The notes under the pieces were generated by a model. The model was not told the DNA's origin. It saw only the letters and a list, made by a program, of their open reading frames with translations, and did no database searches. From NCBI GenBank assembly GCA_943789445.1, contig CALSUC010000001.1, positions 620,001-684,000 on the forward strand: DNA of 64,000 nt. The letters are read 5' to 3'. This document shows positions 20,870 to 27,612 of the stretch, piece by piece. Each line of letters starts with the position of its first letter. Position 1 is the first letter of the stretch. The translations under genes and the position numbers were made by a program. The DNA is from UBA4575 sp002386945. Its GTDB lineage: Bacteria > Pseudomonadota > Gammaproteobacteria > UBA4575.

Positions 20870-21973
20870 TCACAAAATCATCATTTTGTGTTTTGGCAAT
20901 AATTGTTTAAGCGTGTAATTACGGTGATAAATAGCAGCTTGATGGAACTTGTAAATATCTGTAGCTATCATCATGTACGAGTTTTCTAAATCTTCAAAAT
21001 CATGTTTTTGTTGTTCCCAAAAATAGGGAGAGTATTCCAACGCCTCATTATCTGCCTTTTTAAATAAATCACCGTTATTAATAGCTTTTTTCCATGCTTT
21101 GATTCTTCCTTCTTTGTTTGCTTCTATAGCCAAAATTTCACTGACTTTATCCTTAATATCATGGAACTTTGAAGGATTGGTTTCTATACCTGCATTTTGT
21201 GCATACTCACTAAACGCCTTATGTATTTTTTCACAGCCCTCTAAGAATGTTTCCTGATTATTTCTCCATCCAGAAGTTCGATTATTTTTTTTATAGGTAA
21301 ATTTCCATCTTAAAAACGGCCTATCTGGATAAGTGCCTACTGCGCCATGCCCCAATCCACCAGTAGTAACACTTGCTCCTTTGCTTGCTATATTTCTATA
21401 GTTTTTAATAAGAAATTTCGGCGTGTATTTTGATAAAAACCCAGTAAATTTACCCATGATATAAGCTTTTACTTCTTCATCTTTAACGTCCAGTTCAAAT
21501 GATTGCCCATCTACTTTATTTTCTCTTGAACTTACCCCAGAAAACCCATAATGAGAAAATGTATCAGCATAAACATGCGCCATAATCCCCATTAAAGCCA
21601 ATCCATAACTATCTTTTACGGCGACTGCATGACGAATATGGTTTTTAACCATTGTTTGAGCTAGAGAACTATCTTTAACGCATTTTAATTTTTCAGAGAG
21701 TGAGTCACCCTCACCACCTGGAAAAAAATGAAATGGTACCCATACTTTGCGTTGCTCCGCATAATCTGCTGCTGCGTTTTTAATTGCCTCGGTTTTAGTA
21801 TGTGCAGTTGCTGTTGTTTCAAACATGCCGCCATCTTCGTGTTGTTCGCTATCATTTGCTGTTGAATCATCGACATATTGCGCTGCATACGCAATTACTT
21901 GTGCATTTTCAACCTCTAACCCAGCCGCTCTTGCCATGGCATAAGTACCATAATAGTGCATATCTTCCTGCAT
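20870..21973 (-). CDS. DUF6765-like protein, cassette-borne
   Basis: A 367-residue protein without signal peptide. The start MQEDMHYYGTYAMARAAGL and the segment AQYVDDSTAND resemble the uncharacterised DUF6765 family. His and Asp clusters (HEDGG, VWVPFHFFPGGEGDS, GIMAHVYADTFSHYGFSG) recall the metal-binding helices of zinc-dependent phospholipase C-like proteins; that functional link is inference only. AGAGGA precedes ATG 21973. An attC follows the stop, so this is cassette cargo, and unusually long for it. Confidence 0.75.
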   Translation of the reverse strand: MQEDMHYYGTYAMARAAGLEVENAQVIAYAAQYVDDSTANDSEQHEDGGMFETTATAHTKTEAIKNAAADYAEQRKVWVPFHFFPGGEGDSLSEKLKCVKDSSLAQTMVKNHIRHAVAVKDSYGLALMGIMAHVYADTFSHYGFSGVSSRENKVDGQSFELDVKDEEVKAYIMGKFTGFLSKYTPKFLIKNYRNIASKGASVTTGGLGHGAVGTYPDRPFLRWKFTYKKNNRTSGWRNNQETFLEGCEKIHKAFSEYAQNAGIETNPSKFHDIKDKVSEILAIEANKEGRIKAWKKAINNGDLFKKADNEALEYSPYFWEQQKHDFEDLENSYMMIATDIYKFHQAAIYHRNYTLKQLLPKHKMMIL

Positions 21974-22014
21974 ATTTTTATCCTCTTTGACAGAATTATC
22001 GTTAAATTACTTGA

Positions 22015-22145
22015 ACCTAACGCCTGTAGAGTGTGCCGAGTTGTTGCGAAGCAACACCAACGAATCAATAGGGTCAGACTCGATTGATTTTGCTTTGTCG
22101 GAAGCTTGTTGATTTTCTATCGCCGCCTCTAGGCTCAAGTTGGGC
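22015..22145 (-). other. candidate, possibly disrupted attC site
   Basis: On the minus strand a good 3' core GTTAGGT (22015-22021) follows GGC. A small GTTGC-TTC-GCAAC hairpin lies 20 bp inside it. A possible 5' core GCCCAAC is at 22139-22145, giving 131 bp overall, but the two halves pair poorly and palindromic repeat copy B lies inside. I read it as a degraded or interrupted attC. The 22007-22270 minus-strand frame crossing it starts at TTG and runs through the repeats, so I do not call it a gene. Confidence 0.4.
22063..22089. repeat. imperfect palindromic repeat, copy B
   Basis: A 27-bp palindrome, AATCAAT to ATTGATT, with AGGGTCAGACTCG in the centre. It is inverted relative to copy C, about 70 bp away, so the pair resembles a REPIN-like doublet. 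Confidence 0.65.
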
Positions 22146-22158
22146 CTAAATCTATATA

Positions 22159-22185
22159 GATCAATGGAGTCTGACCCTATTGATT
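22159..22185. repeat. imperfect palindromic repeat, copy C
   Basis: A 27-bp palindrome, GATCAAT to ATTGATT, with GGAGTCTGACCCT in the centre. It is nearly identical to copy A (20771-20797), including the preceding TATA-rich flank, and is inverted relative to copy B. Confidence 0.65.
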
Positions 22186-22293
22186 TTCTGAAAATATACG
22201 CGCGATAAATACAACTTTTAGCTGGATTTAAGATTAGTGATTGAAACACAAAAAGCGATTCAAAAGACAAAACTAAACCCTTTAACCAAATAC

Positions 22294-22391
22294 ACCTAAC
22301 GCCTTACTAAGCGGCGCGAAATAGTTGGCTAAAATGGCGAGGAACGAGCACTAGCCAACTGTTTAGCGTCCGTTTGAGTAACTTGTTAGTT
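22294..22391 (-). other. attC recombination site, long form
   Basis: A 98-bp site. On the minus strand it begins AACTAAC (22385-22391) and ends GTTAGGT (22294-22300). The outer arms CAAGTTACTCAAACGGACGC and GCGCCGCTTAGTAAGGCG pair with one-sided bulges. An inner AGTTGGCTA/TAGCCAACT stem is perfect around a 20-nt loop. The preceding gene's stop codon is directly adjacent. Confidence 0.85.
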
Positions 22392-22754
22392 TTACTTTAA
22401 AACATCTAAATAGGATATTTCACACGAACCATTTCTAATGGGGAGTAAATCGTCAACTTGAATATTGACTTTTTTACCTGAAGCAAAAGCCATGTATGCA
22501 GCACTTATAATGTGAGTATATTTTGCATCTACATAAACTCGATGTCCAACTGTACAATTTGTACCACTTATCCCTACTCCAGATGAAAACCATAACTCAA
22601 TTGAGTTGTCGTATGTGGTTCCTTCATTATAGTTACCAACGGCTCTAATCTTTTGTATTACTAAGTTATTCGTCTGCTTTGCAGCCGAAAAAACCTGTGG
22701 ACTTGTAACCATAAATAATAAACAAAAACTTATAACCTTACTTTTTTTATTCAC
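22392..22754 (-). CDS. small exported protein, cassette-borne (type 1)
   Basis: A 120-residue predicted secreted protein with a Sec signal peptide ending near VFSA (about 1-24). The mature domain has the pattern I-x-KIRAVGNYNEG, a central Cys (NCTVGHRVYV), an Ala-rich helix (ISAAYMAFASGKKV) and a late Cys in NGSCEISYLDVL. It looks distantly related to the other small exported cassette protein at 23008. A strong AAGGAGG lies just before the GTG start at 22754. Function unknown. Confidence 0.72.
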   Translation of the reverse strand: MNKKSKVISFCLLFMVTSPQVFSAAKQTNNLVIQKIRAVGNYNEGTTYDNSIELWFSSGVGISGTNCTVGHRVYVDAKYTHIISAAYMAFASGKKVNIQVDDLLPIRNGSCEISYLDVLK

Positions 22755-22770
22755 AAAACCTCCTTTGTAA

Positions 22771-22846
22771 AACTAATGCCCAAAATCACCAGCGGCCAAT
22801 GGAGCGCAGCGCAGTTGGCCGTCTGAGTGAATTTTGATTGTTAGAA
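22771..22846 (-). other. attC site with altered 3' core
   Basis: A 76-bp site. On the minus strand it begins TTCTAAC (22840-22846); the arms CAAAATTCACTCAGACGGCCAA and TTGGCCGCTGGTGATTTTG pair with one-sided bulges around a 15-nt loop. The 3' core reads ATTAGTT, not GTTAGTT, so the conserved recombination G is replaced by A. Confidence 0.75.
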
Positions 22847-22932
22847 CATTTTAAGTCTTGAAGCCATTGACTGTTTCCTCTAACACTGTGAACAGTGCTA
22901 AGAAGCCTCTGAATAAGTCTGTTTTCCATCAT
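22786..22932 (-). CDS. 48-residue ORF reading into its attC
   Basis: A very small frame beginning ATGATG (start 22932) and ending inside the attC (TGA at 22786-22788). It starts MMENRLIQRLLSTVHSV and its last residues (SLRRPTALRSIGRW) are encoded by the attC itself, a feature of many tiny cassette ORFs. The ribosome site is weak, and it may be non-coding. Confidence 0.3.
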   Translation of the reverse strand: MMENRLIQRLLSTVHSVRGNSQWLQDLKCSNNQNSLRRPTALRSIGRW

Positions 22933-22959
22933 AAAAATAACTCTGTAATTCAGACGCGA

Positions 22960-23013
22960 GTCTAATCAGAGGCCGCCATTTGCTCGAATGGGCCTTTTCA
23001 TCTCTTGTTAGAA
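22960..23013 (-). other. attC-like site with altered 3' core
   Basis: A 54-bp site. On the minus strand it begins TTCTAAC (23007-23013), which contains the TAA stop of the preceding gene. AGGCCCATT pairs with AATGGCGGCCT around a CGAGCA loop. The 3' core reads ATTAGAC, again A in place of G. Outer pairing is weaker than in the other sites. Confidence 0.6.
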
Positions 23014-23361
23014 TGTTCCTGTATACACAACGTGTAGCGATTCTATAGCTCTATATGAGGCATCACAAAGACCAGAGCCCTTCAGAGTAAGGTTTTGTTT
23101 TGAAGCTTGTGCAGCAAGTAGAGCTGCATGCATTTTATTCTCTAAATCTGTAGATAGCTTCAAAACATAGTTCCAGTTTGTATCTGTGTGACATCCTATT
23201 CTTGTTTGCGTAGCTGGCGCTTGTGTTGTCCTTATAAAAACAACATCAGGAATGCCCTTATCATACCCAATTACTTTGATGGTAACGTTTTCGACCATGC
23301 TTCCAGCTAATGAATAACCGGTGGCCAAATAGAGTGCTATCGCTAATATAGTTTTTTTCAC
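23008..23361 (-). CDS. small exported protein, cassette-borne (type 2)
   Basis: A 117-residue predicted secreted protein with a signal peptide ending near YSLAG (about 1-20). The mature part shows VENVTIKVIGYDKG, a central Cys (TRIGCHTDTNWNYVL), an Ala-rich helix (HAALLAAQASKQNL) and GSGLCDASYRAIESL. This order of elements matches the exported protein at 22392. It starts at GTG 23361 after GGGAG and is the first cassette of the array. Function unknown. Confidence 0.72.
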   Translation of the reverse strand: MKKTILAIALYLATGYSLAGSMVENVTIKVIGYDKGIPDVVFIRTTQAPATQTRIGCHTDTNWNYVLKLSTDLENKMHAALLAAQASKQNLTLKGSGLCDASYRAIESLHVVYTGTF

Positions 23362-23395
23362 TTTATACTCCCTATTTTTAATATATACCTGAATG

Positions 23396-23402
23396 TTCTA
23401 AC
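23396..23402 (-). other. upstream boundary core of the cassette array (attI remnant or truncated attC)
   Basis: A GTTAGAA core on the minus strand lies 35 bp upstream of the first cassette gene. A GGCAATAACGCC element (23414-23425) lies 11 bp further upstream, too close for a complete attC. It could be an attI or an attC that lost its middle. Confidence 0.4.
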
Positions 23403-23663
23403 ATTTAGTATAAGGCGTTATTGCCTCAATATTGGGTATACAAGCTATAATCAGGTCAATATCAATTCTGATATTGAAGTTCATACATTATACAATTGTA
23501 GGTCGCATACCAATAAATAATATCAGTAAAGATAAAAAATTGTTGGACGAGATGAAGGCTATTCTCTGTCATCAGCTAAGTGATGAATAAAGGCAGGGCA
23601 TGGTTTTGAATGATTGAAGGAAATCAAACTCGGTTAATTATTGATATGAGTAACTAATCTAAC
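23403..23663. other. non-coding stretch upstream of the cassette array
   Basis: No supported gene. The AT-rich segment holds one clear structure: a perfect 9-bp inverted repeat, TCAATATCA-ATTC-TGATATTGA, at 23456-23477. A short plus-strand frame around 23516-23572 (KLLDEMKAILCHQ before a stop) faintly recalls tyrosine-recombinase N-termini but is far too short to claim. This is where an integron integrase would be expected. Confidence 0.5.
23456..23477. promoter_or_regulatory. 9-bp perfect inverted repeat, operator-like
   Basis: TCAATATCA and TGATATTGA flank a 4-base ATTC spacer, 54 bp upstream of the cassette boundary core. The symmetry suits a repressor site or small hairpin; no T run follows on either strand. 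Confidence 0.4.
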
Positions 23664-23921
23664 CTAAGGCCTGTCCCACTTGGTTTTACTCAAGGCGAGT
23701 TTCTGCTCGCGCTTTAATCCCTTAATCGCATGTTCACGTTGACTCGCGGTCGCACGTGATTCGTGGTGTTCGCAATAGATTAATTCAAAAGGTCCGCGGC
23801 CACGGGTGTATTTAGCGCCGGTGCCCGCCGTATGCGCCGCCAGCCGTTGTTCCAGTCGATTGCTAATGCCGGTATATAAAGTCCCATCGGCACAGCGCAA
23901 AATATAAACAGTCCAATCCAT
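23664..23921 (-). CDS. GIY-YIG nuclease-family protein (YhbQ/UPF0213 type)
   Basis: An 85-residue single-domain protein. The GIY-YIG motif appears as WTVYILRCADGTLYTGIS; the conserved Arg (NRLEQRLAAH), the GTGAKYTRGRGP loop and the Glu of ASQREHAIKGLKR complete the fold. E. coli YhbQ is a small DNA-cleaving member of this group. It lies 6 bp after epmB on the same strand, outside the cassette array. Confidence 0.88.
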   Translation of the reverse strand: MDWTVYILRCADGTLYTGISNRLEQRLAAHTAGTGAKYTRGRGPFELIYCEHHESRATASQREHAIKGLKREQKLALSKTKWDRP

Positions 23922-23927
23922 GACTAT

Positions 23928-24953
23928 CTAATACTGCTTACTGTCAGCACCAGCGATTTCTCTCGCTAGCTTGGGTACGAGGTAGCCTGGTAGTCGTTGT
24001 TTCATTGCTTGCATTAGTTCATCAGCACGTTGTTGACTGACTTCAAAATGGGCGGTGCCTTTGGCGCGATCGAGTAGGTGTAGGTAGTACGGCAAGATGC
24101 CTGATGCAAAGAGTTGGCGCGAGAGTTTTTCTAGGCAGTCGATGTCATCGTTGACGCCTTGCAGTAAGACCGATTGATTGAGGCAGTGGATGCCTGTTGT
24201 TCGCAGGTTGCTAACGGCAGTGCTTAGCTCTGTGCTGAGTTCGGCGGCATGGTTGATATGTAGCACTATAACGATATCAAAACGACTGCTGCTTAGGGTC
24301 TGGATCAGCCCGGGCGTAATACGGCTAGGCATGATCGATGGGTATTTGGTGTGTAAGCGCAGGGTCTTGATGTGGTCTATGGCTTCTAAGGCATGGATCA
24401 ACTGCGCCAGCTTTTCATCATCAAGGCTTAAGGGGTCACCGCCACTGAGGATGACTTCGTTCAGGCTTTGATCGGCGCGAATATAATCTAGGGCTTCACC
24501 CCAACGCGCTTCGATTTGCTGACTATTGGTTTGTGGGTAAGGATAGTCACGTCGAAAACAATAGCGGCAGTGGATCGGGCAGGTGTCACTGGTGATGAGT
24601 AAGACACGGTGTTGGTATTTGTGGATCAGGCCCTGTGTCTTGCTGGCGGCGACGTCACCAACCGGATCTTGCAGTTCGTCTGGGTCTAGCTTGAGTTCAT
24701 CGGCATGCGGTAGGTATTGGCGTAAGACACGTTCACGTGTGTCCTCATCGCTATGCCCTAAGCGTTGGATCAGTTCTGAGTTGATGCGGATTGGAAAGGT
24801 GCTATTGATCGCACTTAATTCTGCCGCATCACTGTTTGGGACTAATGTGTCTTTGCTTTCAGCACTTTTGACTAGTTCGGCTAGGTGCAGACTACTAGCA
24901 AATTCTTTTTTCCAGCTCGGAGTATGTTCTGCTACGGCTTTGCGCGGTATCAT
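23928..24953 (-). CDS. epmB: EF-P (R)-beta-lysine-forming 2,3-aminomutase
   Basis: EpmB is a radical-SAM, PLP-dependent enzyme that converts lysine to (R)-beta-lysine for attachment to elongation factor P. The 341-residue protein has the CPIHCRYCFRRDYPY iron-sulphur motif, the SGGDPL motif and a C-terminal region with the PLP-binding PYYLHLLDRAKG. It diverges from efp across only 30 bp, and epmA follows efp, so the first two modification enzymes sit beside their substrate. Confidence 0.95.
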   Translation of the reverse strand: MIPRKAVAEHTPSWKKEFASSLHLAELVKSAESKDTLVPNSDAAELSAINSTFPIRINSELIQRLGHSDEDTRERVLRQYLPHADELKLDPDELQDPVGDVAASKTQGLIHKYQHRVLLITSDTCPIHCRYCFRRDYPYPQTNSQQIEARWGEALDYIRADQSLNEVILSGGDPLSLDDEKLAQLIHALEAIDHIKTLRLHTKYPSIMPSRITPGLIQTLSSSRFDIVIVLHINHAAELSTELSTAVSNLRTTGIHCLNQSVLLQGVNDDIDCLEKLSRQLFASGILPYYLHLLDRAKGTAHFEVSQQRADELMQAMKQRLPGYLVPKLAREIAGADSKQY

Positions 24954-24983
24954 GACGTCTCTTTTAAATATCGGTTGAAACTC

Positions 24984-25556
24984 ATGGCAGGTTATAACAC
25001 AAACGAATTCCGTTCTGGTCTGAAGATTATGCTCGATGGTGATCCCTATACCATCGTTGAAAATATTTTAGTTAAGCCAGGTAAAGGCCAGGCCTTTAAT
25101 CGGGTCAAGATTCGTAACTTAAAGACCGGCCGTGTGGTCGATAAGACCTTTAAGTCAGGTGATAGTGTGGATGCAGCTGATGTGATGGAAGTCGATATGC
25201 AATATCTGTATGCCGATGGCGAAGACTGGCATTTTATGGATCAGAATACCTTCGAGCAGCATGCCGCAAATAAAACGGCGGTCGGTGATGCGGCTTTATG
25301 GCTCAAGGAACAGGATATTTGTGTTGTTACCCTTTATAACGGTGCGCCATTATCGATTCAGCCACCTAATTTCGTCGAATTGAAGATTGTGGAAACCGAT
25401 CCGGGCCTGAAAGGTGATACTGCAACCGGTGGTATTAAGCCTGCCTATCTAGAGACCGGCGCGATGGTGCGAGTGCCCTTGTTTGTTGATCAGGGTGAGA
25501 GCATTAGAATCGATACACGCAGTGGTGAATACGTCTCTCGTGCAAAAGAGAGCTAA
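24984..25556 (+). CDS. efp: Elongation factor P
   Basis: EF-P rescues ribosomes stalled at polyproline. The 190-residue protein has three beta-barrel domains and the modified lysine, Lys34, in the loop VKPGKGQAF. I choose ATG 24984 (MAGYNTNEF); the longer open frame upstream from 24885 overlaps epmB antisense and is not part of the gene. Lys34 together with adjacent epmA and epmB indicates beta-lysylation rather than rhamnosylation. Confidence 0.97.
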   Translation: MAGYNTNEFRSGLKIMLDGDPYTIVENILVKPGKGQAFNRVKIRNLKTGRVVDKTFKSGDSVDAADVMEVDMQYLYADGEDWHFMDQNTFEQHAANKTAVGDAALWLKEQDICVVTLYNGAPLSIQPPNFVELKIVETDPGLKGDTATGGIKPAYLETGAMVRVPLFVDQGESIRIDTRSGEYVSRAKES

Positions 25557-25583
25557 GTCCCTTAGTAAACTGATGACCCTATT

Positions 25584-26534
25584 GTGTCTCAGTCAGAGTT
25601 AATCAAAACCTTAAAGCTGCGGGCGGAGCTATTAGCTACCGCCCGTAGTTTTTTTGCGCAACGTTCGGTGCTTGAAGTCGAAACGCCTGTGCTGGGTGCC
25701 AGCGCGGTCACTGATCCCAATATCCAATCTTTTGTCGTGGCCGATGAGAATAAGCCACCGCGTTATCTACAAAGCTCGCCTGAGTTTTTTATGAAGCGGT
25801 TATTGGTCGATGGTGCGCCTGATATCTATCAGATCACAAAGGCCTTTCGTCAAGCCGAGGCGGGTGCACGGCATAATCCTGAATTCACTCTAATTGAATG
25901 GTATCGACGGCAGTTTGATTTGGCGCAGATTTCACAAGAAACAGCCGAGCTGGTACAGCAGTTATTGCTGATACGAGAGATTAGCTTACCGATCCAGCGC
26001 ATCTCTTATCGTGCAGCATGTCAGCAGGTGCTGGGCTTAGATTTGATTGAACAAAGTCTACAATCCTTGATTCAACTGGCAACAAAGCAAGGGTTGGTGG
26101 CTGCCGAAAAACTGCCTAGAGCGGCCTTGTATGATTTTATCTTTGATCAGGCAGTAGTTGCACGTTTGCCTCAGGATGTGATTCATATCGTTGAATACTA
26201 CCCAGCAGAGCAGGCGAGTTTAGCGCAGCTGTCACAAACCGATGCACAGCTAGCAGAGCGTTTTGAGATCTTCGCGGGTGGCTTTGAGTTGGCGAATGGG
26301 TTTTTAGAGCTGCGTGATGCAGACGAGCAGCGGCAACGGTTTCAGCAGGACGTGCAGATACGCTCAGAGCAGGGTCTGCCGACGGTGGCTATTGATGAGA
26401 CATTTATTGCGGCCCTGCGGCAAGGTTTACCAGCCTGTGCCGGTGTCGCCTTAGGCCTAGATCGCGTGCATTTGATCGTGGCACAGGTGGATAGCCTAGA
26501 TCAGCTATTACCTTTCTCTTGGTCAGCGCTATAG
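25584..26534 (+). CDS. epmA: EF-P lysine lysyltransferase
   Basis: EpmA (PoxA/GenX) is a truncated class II lysyl-tRNA synthetase that ligates beta-lysine to Lys34 of EF-P. The 316-residue protein has only the catalytic core, without the anticodon-binding domain of LysS. Class II motifs are visible: motif 2 as FRQAEAGARHNPEFTLIEWY and motif 3 as GVALGLDRVHLI. The start is GTG 25584, 27 bp after efp. Confidence 0.95.
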   Translation: MSQSELIKTLKLRAELLATARSFFAQRSVLEVETPVLGASAVTDPNIQSFVVADENKPPRYLQSSPEFFMKRLLVDGAPDIYQITKAFRQAEAGARHNPEFTLIEWYRRQFDLAQISQETAELVQQLLLIREISLPIQRISYRAACQQVLGLDLIEQSLQSLIQLATKQGLVAAEKLPRAALYDFIFDQAVVARLPQDVIHIVEYYPAEQASLAQLSQTDAQLAERFEIFAGGFELANGFLELRDADEQRQRFQQDVQIRSEQGLPTVAIDETFIAALRQGLPACAGVALGLDRVHLIVAQVDSLDQLLPFSWSAL

Positions 26535-26550
26535 GTGTCAGCGTAAGCCG

Positions 26551-27612
26551 TTATGGTTTGTTGCTGTCTGAAGTATCTGAGTCGCTATCAGGCGTGGTGA
26601 CGTAATCTACCGGTGCTGAGGTCTGCTCTTCTGTCTTAACTTCGGCCTCTACTTCAGTGGCGTCTGTGGTTTCTTCCGTTGCGGTGGTCATCTCTGGTTC
26701 AACTTCTGGCACAGCTTTAGCTGCAGCATTAGCCGCTGCCTGTTCTGAGCTGTGGCCGATGGTTTCACCCATCTTTAAGGCCTGTTCTGTTGCGAGTGCT
26801 GCCATTGGCGAATAGCAGCCTTTGGAGAAACAAAGAACAACAGTGGAGCCCATGTTGAAGGTGCCCATCTCATCACCTTTCTTTAGGGTGATATCTTCAT
26901 TCTGGTAGTCATAGCGTGCCGCTAGATTCATATGTGGTGGTGTGACCATGCCGTGCCAGGCCATATCTATGGCGGCAACGTTGACCGCGCCGACCATGGT
27001 TGCAGCCATGTAGCCACCATCCACTTCAAAGATTGAGACGACACGTTCATTTTTAGCAAAGACCTTTTCAATCGCTTTCGGTGCGTAAGGTGCGACACTA
27101 AACAGGCGGCCTGGCACATAGACCATCTCTAACAGATGGGCATCACAGGCCATATGTACCCTGTGGTAATCGCGTGGTGAAAGATAGATAGTCATGAACT
27201 GGCCATCGATGAATTTTTCAGCATGGCTGCAGGCCGAGGTGAAAAATTCATTTAATGAGTAGTGCTTACCCTTAGCTTGAATCATCTGTCGATTATCGAT
27301 CGTGCCAAATTGACTGATGCGACCATCACAGGGTGAGCTGATGACGTCGTTGTCACCATCTATCGGACGCGTGCCGTCTTTTAGGCTTCGGGTAAAGAAT
27401 TGATTGAAGGTGGTATAGCCTTCGACTTGATCAATTTCGGCATCACTTAAATCAACCTTAAAAAATTTGATAAAGCTACGAATCAACGACGCTACCCAGA
27501 ACCCTCTTTGGCGTGTAATCCAATAGGTGCAGCGGGATAGGAAGTGGTGTGGGAAGAGATGAAAGATTGCGGCTTTCACACGCTCCCAAGAGCTGGCGTA
27601 TTCTTTATTCAT
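26551..27612 (-). CDS. psd: Phosphatidylserine decarboxylase proenzyme
   Basis: Psd makes phosphatidylethanolamine at the inner membrane and self-cleaves to create a pyruvoyl cofactor. The self-cleavage site appears as FNMGST (MGST rather than LGST), and the catalytic His region SPRDYHRVHMACD is present. The 353-residue protein is about 30 longer than E. coli Psd because of an Ala-, Glu- and Thr-rich acidic tail of about 70 residues after the catalytic core. It overlaps the SCO gene upstream by 4 bp. Confidence 0.95.
   Translation of the reverse strand: MNKEYASSWERVKAAIFHLFPHHFLSRCTYWITRQRGFWVASLIRSFIKFFKVDLSDAEIDQVEGYTTFNQFFTRSLKDGTRPIDGDNDVISSPCDGRISQFGTIDNRQMIQAKGKHYSLNEFFTSACSHAEKFIDGQFMTIYLSPRDYHRVHMACDAHLLEMVYVPGRLFSVAPYAPKAIEKVFAKNERVVSIFEVDGGYMAATMVGAVNVAAIDMAWHGMVTPPHMNLAARYDYQNEDITLKKGDEMGTFNMGSTVVLCFSKGCYSPMAALATEQALKMGETIGHSSEQAAANAAAKAVPEVEPEMTTATEETTDATEVEAEVKTEEQTSAPVDYVTTPDSDSDTSDSNKP

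Larger units (their letters stand above)
20109..23402 (-). mobile_element. CALIN: attC cassette array without an integron integrase
   Basis: Between htpX and a GIY-YIG gene lie about six small units, all on the minus strand, each ending in an attC-like imperfect palindrome with RYYYAAC and GTTRRRY-type ends. The stop codon of each main gene lies within or next to the attC 5' end, the classic cassette layout. Boundaries are a GTTAGAA core at 23396-23402 and the attC at 20109-20168. No intI-like reading frame occurs nearby. I infer a fossil or integrase-less cassette cluster. The genes look more AT-rich than the flanking housekeeping genes, with starts such as GTG. Confidence 0.8.

Noticed and set aside
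22007..22270. An 87-codon minus-strand frame in the cassette island
   Set aside because: It starts at TTG with no clear ribosome site and runs through two palindromic repeats and an attC-like core, so it is better read as non-coding cassette DNA.
20109..23402. CRISPR array as the explanation for the repeated structure
   Set aside because: Repeats vary in length and sequence, are spaced by genes and are bulged palindromes; there are no equal spacers or cas genes.
23516..23572. Short plus-strand frame recalling an integrase N-terminus (KLLDEMKAILCHQ)
   Set aside because: Fewer than 20 residues of weak resemblance before a stop; not enough to call an intI pseudogene.
24885..24983. Extended N-terminus for efp
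   Set aside because: It lies antisense to the start of epmB; EF-P homologues begin at the MAGYNTNEF start.
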